Below, piece by piece: positions 60,701 through 64,000 of a stretch of 64,000 nucleotides of DNA. The notes under the pieces were generated by a model. The model saw only the letters and a program-made list of their open reading frames with translations, made no database searches and had not been told where the DNA came from. Source of the DNA: Polydactylus sextarius (lineage: Eukaryota > Chordata > Actinopteri > Polynemidae); NCBI GenBank assembly GCA_016801845.1, contig CM028909.1:23766813-23830812 (forward strand), in the 5' to 3' direction. Each line of letters opens with the position of its first letter. Position 1 is the stretch's first letter. The position numbers were made by a program, and so were the translations under genes.

Positions 60701-63700
60701 TTCAGTCTTGTAGCTTTAATGTTTTCCAAACTAATTTTAAATCATTCCTTTCATGTTCTTTTATGATTTGAACTTTGAGGATGCTGTGGATTGTCCTGTG
60801 GGTTGTTAATATTACATCATCAATTAAATCTGCTGATCAACAAACTCTTCTGAATGATCACCATGTGAAACAGATGATCCCACACTTTATTTAATGATAT
60901 TCTGAATGACGAGGTGATTCTCAAATGTTACGTCTCATTTTCTATTCCATTCTCCATTCAAGTGTGACATTAAACTCTCATTTCCCATATTGCAGAACAC
61001 TTCAGAACACACACGCATTTAAATTTGATCATGGTCAAATAACCACTCCAAACTAAGTGCTTCAGGCATTAGTGAGGAACACATCCACTTTTGGTTGACA
61101 ACGTAGCCTTGGAATGATCGCTGTGTGTTTTTATTCCTCCCCGCACTGAGAGGGCAGGCATAGGTTGCTCCATGGTTTTAAATAAATGCTCCGAATTTTC
61201 AAGGCTGGATTATATAGTTGACAGGCAGAGAAAATATTTCAGATCTTCCAACCAGCAGGGGCCTGAAAACAATGGCACCGCTGTGTTAGCCTGTGGATAA
61301 ACTCGCAGTTTTTCTTTGTCAGCTAGAATGTGTCTCTGGAGACGCGCTATCAAATAATAAGGATTCTAAGCACAAAAATACACAACACTTTGAAGGATTG
61401 TCTTGGTTTTCTCCCTCAAGTCAGGTTATTTGCATTCTTATATGGAATATGTGACAAATGTGAAAATGGTAGGCAGTTATCTGTGTATACTGAGAGCTGT
61501 GTTAAGAGTTTATAGTAAAAGCTTCCACTGTTTGTATTCTTTCTGGTAGAACAGGATTGAATGTGAGAAACATTCATTTTGTGGAGTGACCAGTCTTAGG
61601 GACATTAATAATCATAATTTGATATAGTAATGCTGCTTCTGTTTAGTTAAGGTACCCTGTGATTTTTTTATTTTGAAAAAGATTTTTGTTTGTATTTACT
61701 GTTTCTCACCTTCAGACATGTTAACTGTGTTTTGGACCTATGTGTTTCCTTCTAAATGTTGGTGTTTTGTGGCATAATCTGAAACCTACATTGCAAATTA
61801 TTTGTCCATATTTCCATCAGATTTTAAACTTACATGTTCACTTGCTACCTGTCTTTTTCTCCCCTGGCTTTGTTGGTGTATTGTTACAATATTGCCACCA
61901 AATGAGGGGACTCAAATTCTAAACAGGAAGCCAGTTTAAAACATATTGATACTTTTTATTTTGATACTAGTGTTAAAATCTCCACTTTGTACGTTTAAGT
62001 GTCTTACCAGTTCATTCCCGACTTAAGCATCAGTAAAGGAAAAAGAAACTGCAAAATGTACAGGATTTACATTCAAATTCTCTCTTCTTGTAGCTGCTCA
62101 GTGCACCCAGACTCCTCTCCATATCCAACAGTGAGAACAGCAACATTAACACAAACTCCCTCCAAGTGATTCCTCGCTCATTTGGCTCCCCGTCGCCCAC
62201 ATCATCCAACTCCACAATCCACCAGCTCAACAGCAACATCTGGCAACTGTGTATCCAGCTCGAGGGCATCGCCTGCTTCTCTCAGGCTTTGGGTCATGAC
62301 TTCCGTCCCCTGTTGATGACGTCACTGTACCCTGTCCTAGAGAAAGCCGGGGAGGAGACACTGCTCGTCAGTCAGGCAGCTCTTGGCTCCATGTGGGAGA
62401 TCAGCCAAGCCTGTGGCTACGTCTCTCTGAAGGAGCTGATCAATGAGAACTCCGACTATCTGCTCAATGACATCTCTCTGAATCTGCAGAGGCTCAGCCA
62501 ACATCCACAGGTGAAACTGGTGCAATCATGCACAATTTATATTCTAGATTCTGCCAAAAATGATAAGTACTAAATAAACTTTATTACATTAAAAAAAAAA
62601 AGTAATCCAAGTATAAGTATATTCTTTATCTTCCAAGTGAAGAGTGCATGGGTCCTCACAGGCCTGTCGGGCTGCGAACACGTATTTCATTATATTCCTG
62701 TCTTGTTGCCAGGCTCCACGGGTGTTGACAGTGATGTTGACTCACTCTGACTGCAGCCTGCTGCCTCTGGTTGGGGACATCGTTCAGGATGTGCTGATGG
62801 CTCTAGATCTCAGCTACGACCACACAGCTGCGCTTTTCTGCTCCGTGCTGCACGCGCTGATGAAGGCACTGGGTGAGTGAAAAGTGTCATCAACTTACTG
62901 TATATATCACATATGAATCGAGACTAAAAATATATTCCTTTTTCTACCAGAAAAATTACCTAACCACGTCATTCAGTGAAGCAGTATTTAATTATAGTAA
63001 TATTAATGCTTGGTAATTAAGGTTTATATTCAGTATAATAGTTTTAAAAGGCAAAAAAGGAAACACAAAGATGTTAAAGATGGAGACAAAATGAAGAAGT
63101 ATGATTCATTACTGTTTGATTGTCATAATTGTCTTATCTGTGTTTCTATCTCTTATTGTCCTCCTACAGCGAGGTGGTTTCCCTCCAGTTGTAACAGGAC
63201 CAGTGATGCTGCCAGACCCAAACAGACATCCACTGACCAGGAAGTCCTGGACATCCGCCAGTTTCTGCTGGATTATTGTAAACAGAAAGAGCTGGCAGAG
63301 GGTATAGGAATAGAGGAGGACGATACTGAAGACCTTGGTAATTTGACGCCTGCTCCCGGGTGAAACAAGAAAGTATATACTATCGTAGTGTAGGGAAACT
63401 GGACTATGGCAACACTATCAACACAGTCACACACCTTATTGTATTTAAAGTGTAAAATTTTTTAATTGTATTATAAAATTTGAATTGTACTTTATACTTA
63501 TAATTTGTATTTATTCGTAAGCTCTGAAAGATGCTTACAAATAAAGTGTATTATTATTATTATTATTGTTGTTGTTGCTGTTGTTGATGTCAACAACAAT
63601 AAAGCATGAAATATAAGATGACCAACAACAGCAACACCAACAGTTTGCTGAGCTGATCCGTCGCTGACTGCACTTTCATTGTCTTTCCAGAAGTCCCTCC

Positions 63701-63845
63701 TCCTCCCACAGAGTGTGAGGAGCCTGAAGATATTGGTGGTCCTGATGTGAAAGCAGAGCTTCCCCTGCACCTCAGTATCACTAAAGATGTGATGGAGCGC
63801 TGCATTCATCTGCTGTCTGATCCCAGCCTCAGGCTGCGACTTAAG
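57795..63845 (+). CDS. tti1: tti1, TELO2-interacting protein 1 (partial, 3' end outside window)
   Basis: HEAT-repeat scaffold of the TELO2-TTI1-TTI2 complex, which works with HSP90/R2TP to mature PIKK kinases (mTOR, ATM, ATR, DNA-PKcs, SMG1). Coding exons: 57795-58508, 58690-59027, 59119-59404, 60081-60258, 60397-60689, 62094-62510, 62713-62872, 63170-63337 and 63691-63845, all in phase, about 903 of roughly 1,090 residues. Recognisable blocks are LQEYVLFPLRFVLKVPGPKK, GYYGNIYLLTDHF with RKQAAMVLNEIV, NIWQLCIQLEG, YPVLEKAGEETLLVSQ, NENSDYLLNDISLNL, LLPLVGDIVQDVL and DVMERCIHLLSD. The start at 57795 has the best context (GACCATGG) and matches the family's short N-terminus. ATG 57783 is in frame. 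An acceptor at 57768 (GACTAAAG) suggests a leader intron from about 57062. Exon 2 ends at a weak donor (GTTCGA). Confidence 0.94.
60690..62093 (+). other. tti1 intron (about 1.4 kb)
   Basis: Intron between exons ending DRQDQQ and starting LLSAPRLL. Only short ORFs without homology were seen. Confidence 0.75.
63550..63603. repeat. (ATT)n-(GTT)n compound repeat, tti1 intron
   Basis: Six ATT units run into GTT/GCT units. The TTGTTGA-TG-TCAACAA palindrome then leads into AACAAT. It lies in the intron before the last in-window exon. Confidence 0.85.
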
Positions 63846-64000
63846 GTACTGTTCATAATGTGATGGAAACCCTTACATTTGATGATAATAATCATAGTGG
63901 GGGTTGTTCATAGATCTACAGGGACCTTCAGTTCATTAATAAATACTGTAGTGAGAAATTAGGTCATGTGTGTTAGCTCACACATTCCATCCGTCTTCTC

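Noticed and set aside
1..64000. tRNA, rRNA, CRISPR or prokaryotic operon features
   Set aside because: None seen. The window is vertebrate nuclear DNA; no tRNA cloverleaf was recognised by eye, though a tRNAscan run would be needed to exclude one.

Overview
This is vertebrate nuclear DNA, almost certainly from a teleost fish. The genes are intron-split and AT-rich, and GT-AG junctions join with correct phase. The window also carries abundant simple repeats ((GATA)n, (TA)n, (CA)n), decayed Tc1/mariner and hAT-like DNA transposons, and a dispersed repeat family that I recognise from fish genomes. No bacterial, organellar or viral genes were seen. All gene calls were made by eye from translated exons and remembered family sequences. 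No alignment was run.

Layout: (1) 1-6.3 kb holds the 3' end of kcnq2 on the + strand, a neuronal M-current potassium channel, with its last four coding exons and probable 3'UTR. (2) 6.3-36.2 kb is about 30 kb of intergenic DNA with no convincing gene. It holds a (GATA)n array, a 60-bp near-perfect hairpin, a 0.5-kb element with 32-bp perfect terminal inverted repeats, a diverged direct duplication, two oppositely oriented copies of one dispersed repeat, a hAT-like remnant, a Tc1/mariner remnant and a ZNF143-type motif. (3) 36.2-46.0 kb is chrna4 on the + strand, the neuronal nicotinic receptor alpha-4 subunit. All six coding exons are present and give about 640 residues. (4) 46.0-53.2 kb is intergenic/UTR sequence without a recognisable gene. 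(5) 53.2-56.5 kb is zgpat on the - strand, a CCCH zinc-finger/Tudor-like/G-patch protein with six coding exons (528 residues) and a 5'UTR exon. (6) 56.3-57.1 kb is a CpG-containing divergent promoter interval. (7) 57.8-63.8 kb is tti1 on the + strand, a TELO2-interacting scaffold of PIKK maturation. Nine coding exons (about 903 residues) are present and the gene runs off the right edge.

kcnq2 and chrna4 lie in the same order and relative orientation as KCNQ2 and CHRNA4 on human 20q13.33. ZGPAT is also on 20q13.33 and TTI1 is on 20q, so the window is a fish segment of that conserved block. I cannot tell which teleost ohnolog (a or b) is present. kcnq2 and chrna4 are both neuronal excitability genes, while zgpat and tti1 look like a housekeeping head-to-head pair. 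Points worth a second look are a possible 18-nt phase-neutral microexon in kcnq2, a GC-AG intron in kcnq2, overlapping uORFs before the chrna4 start codon, the 32-bp-TIR element, and the 13.3/14.0-kb duplication.
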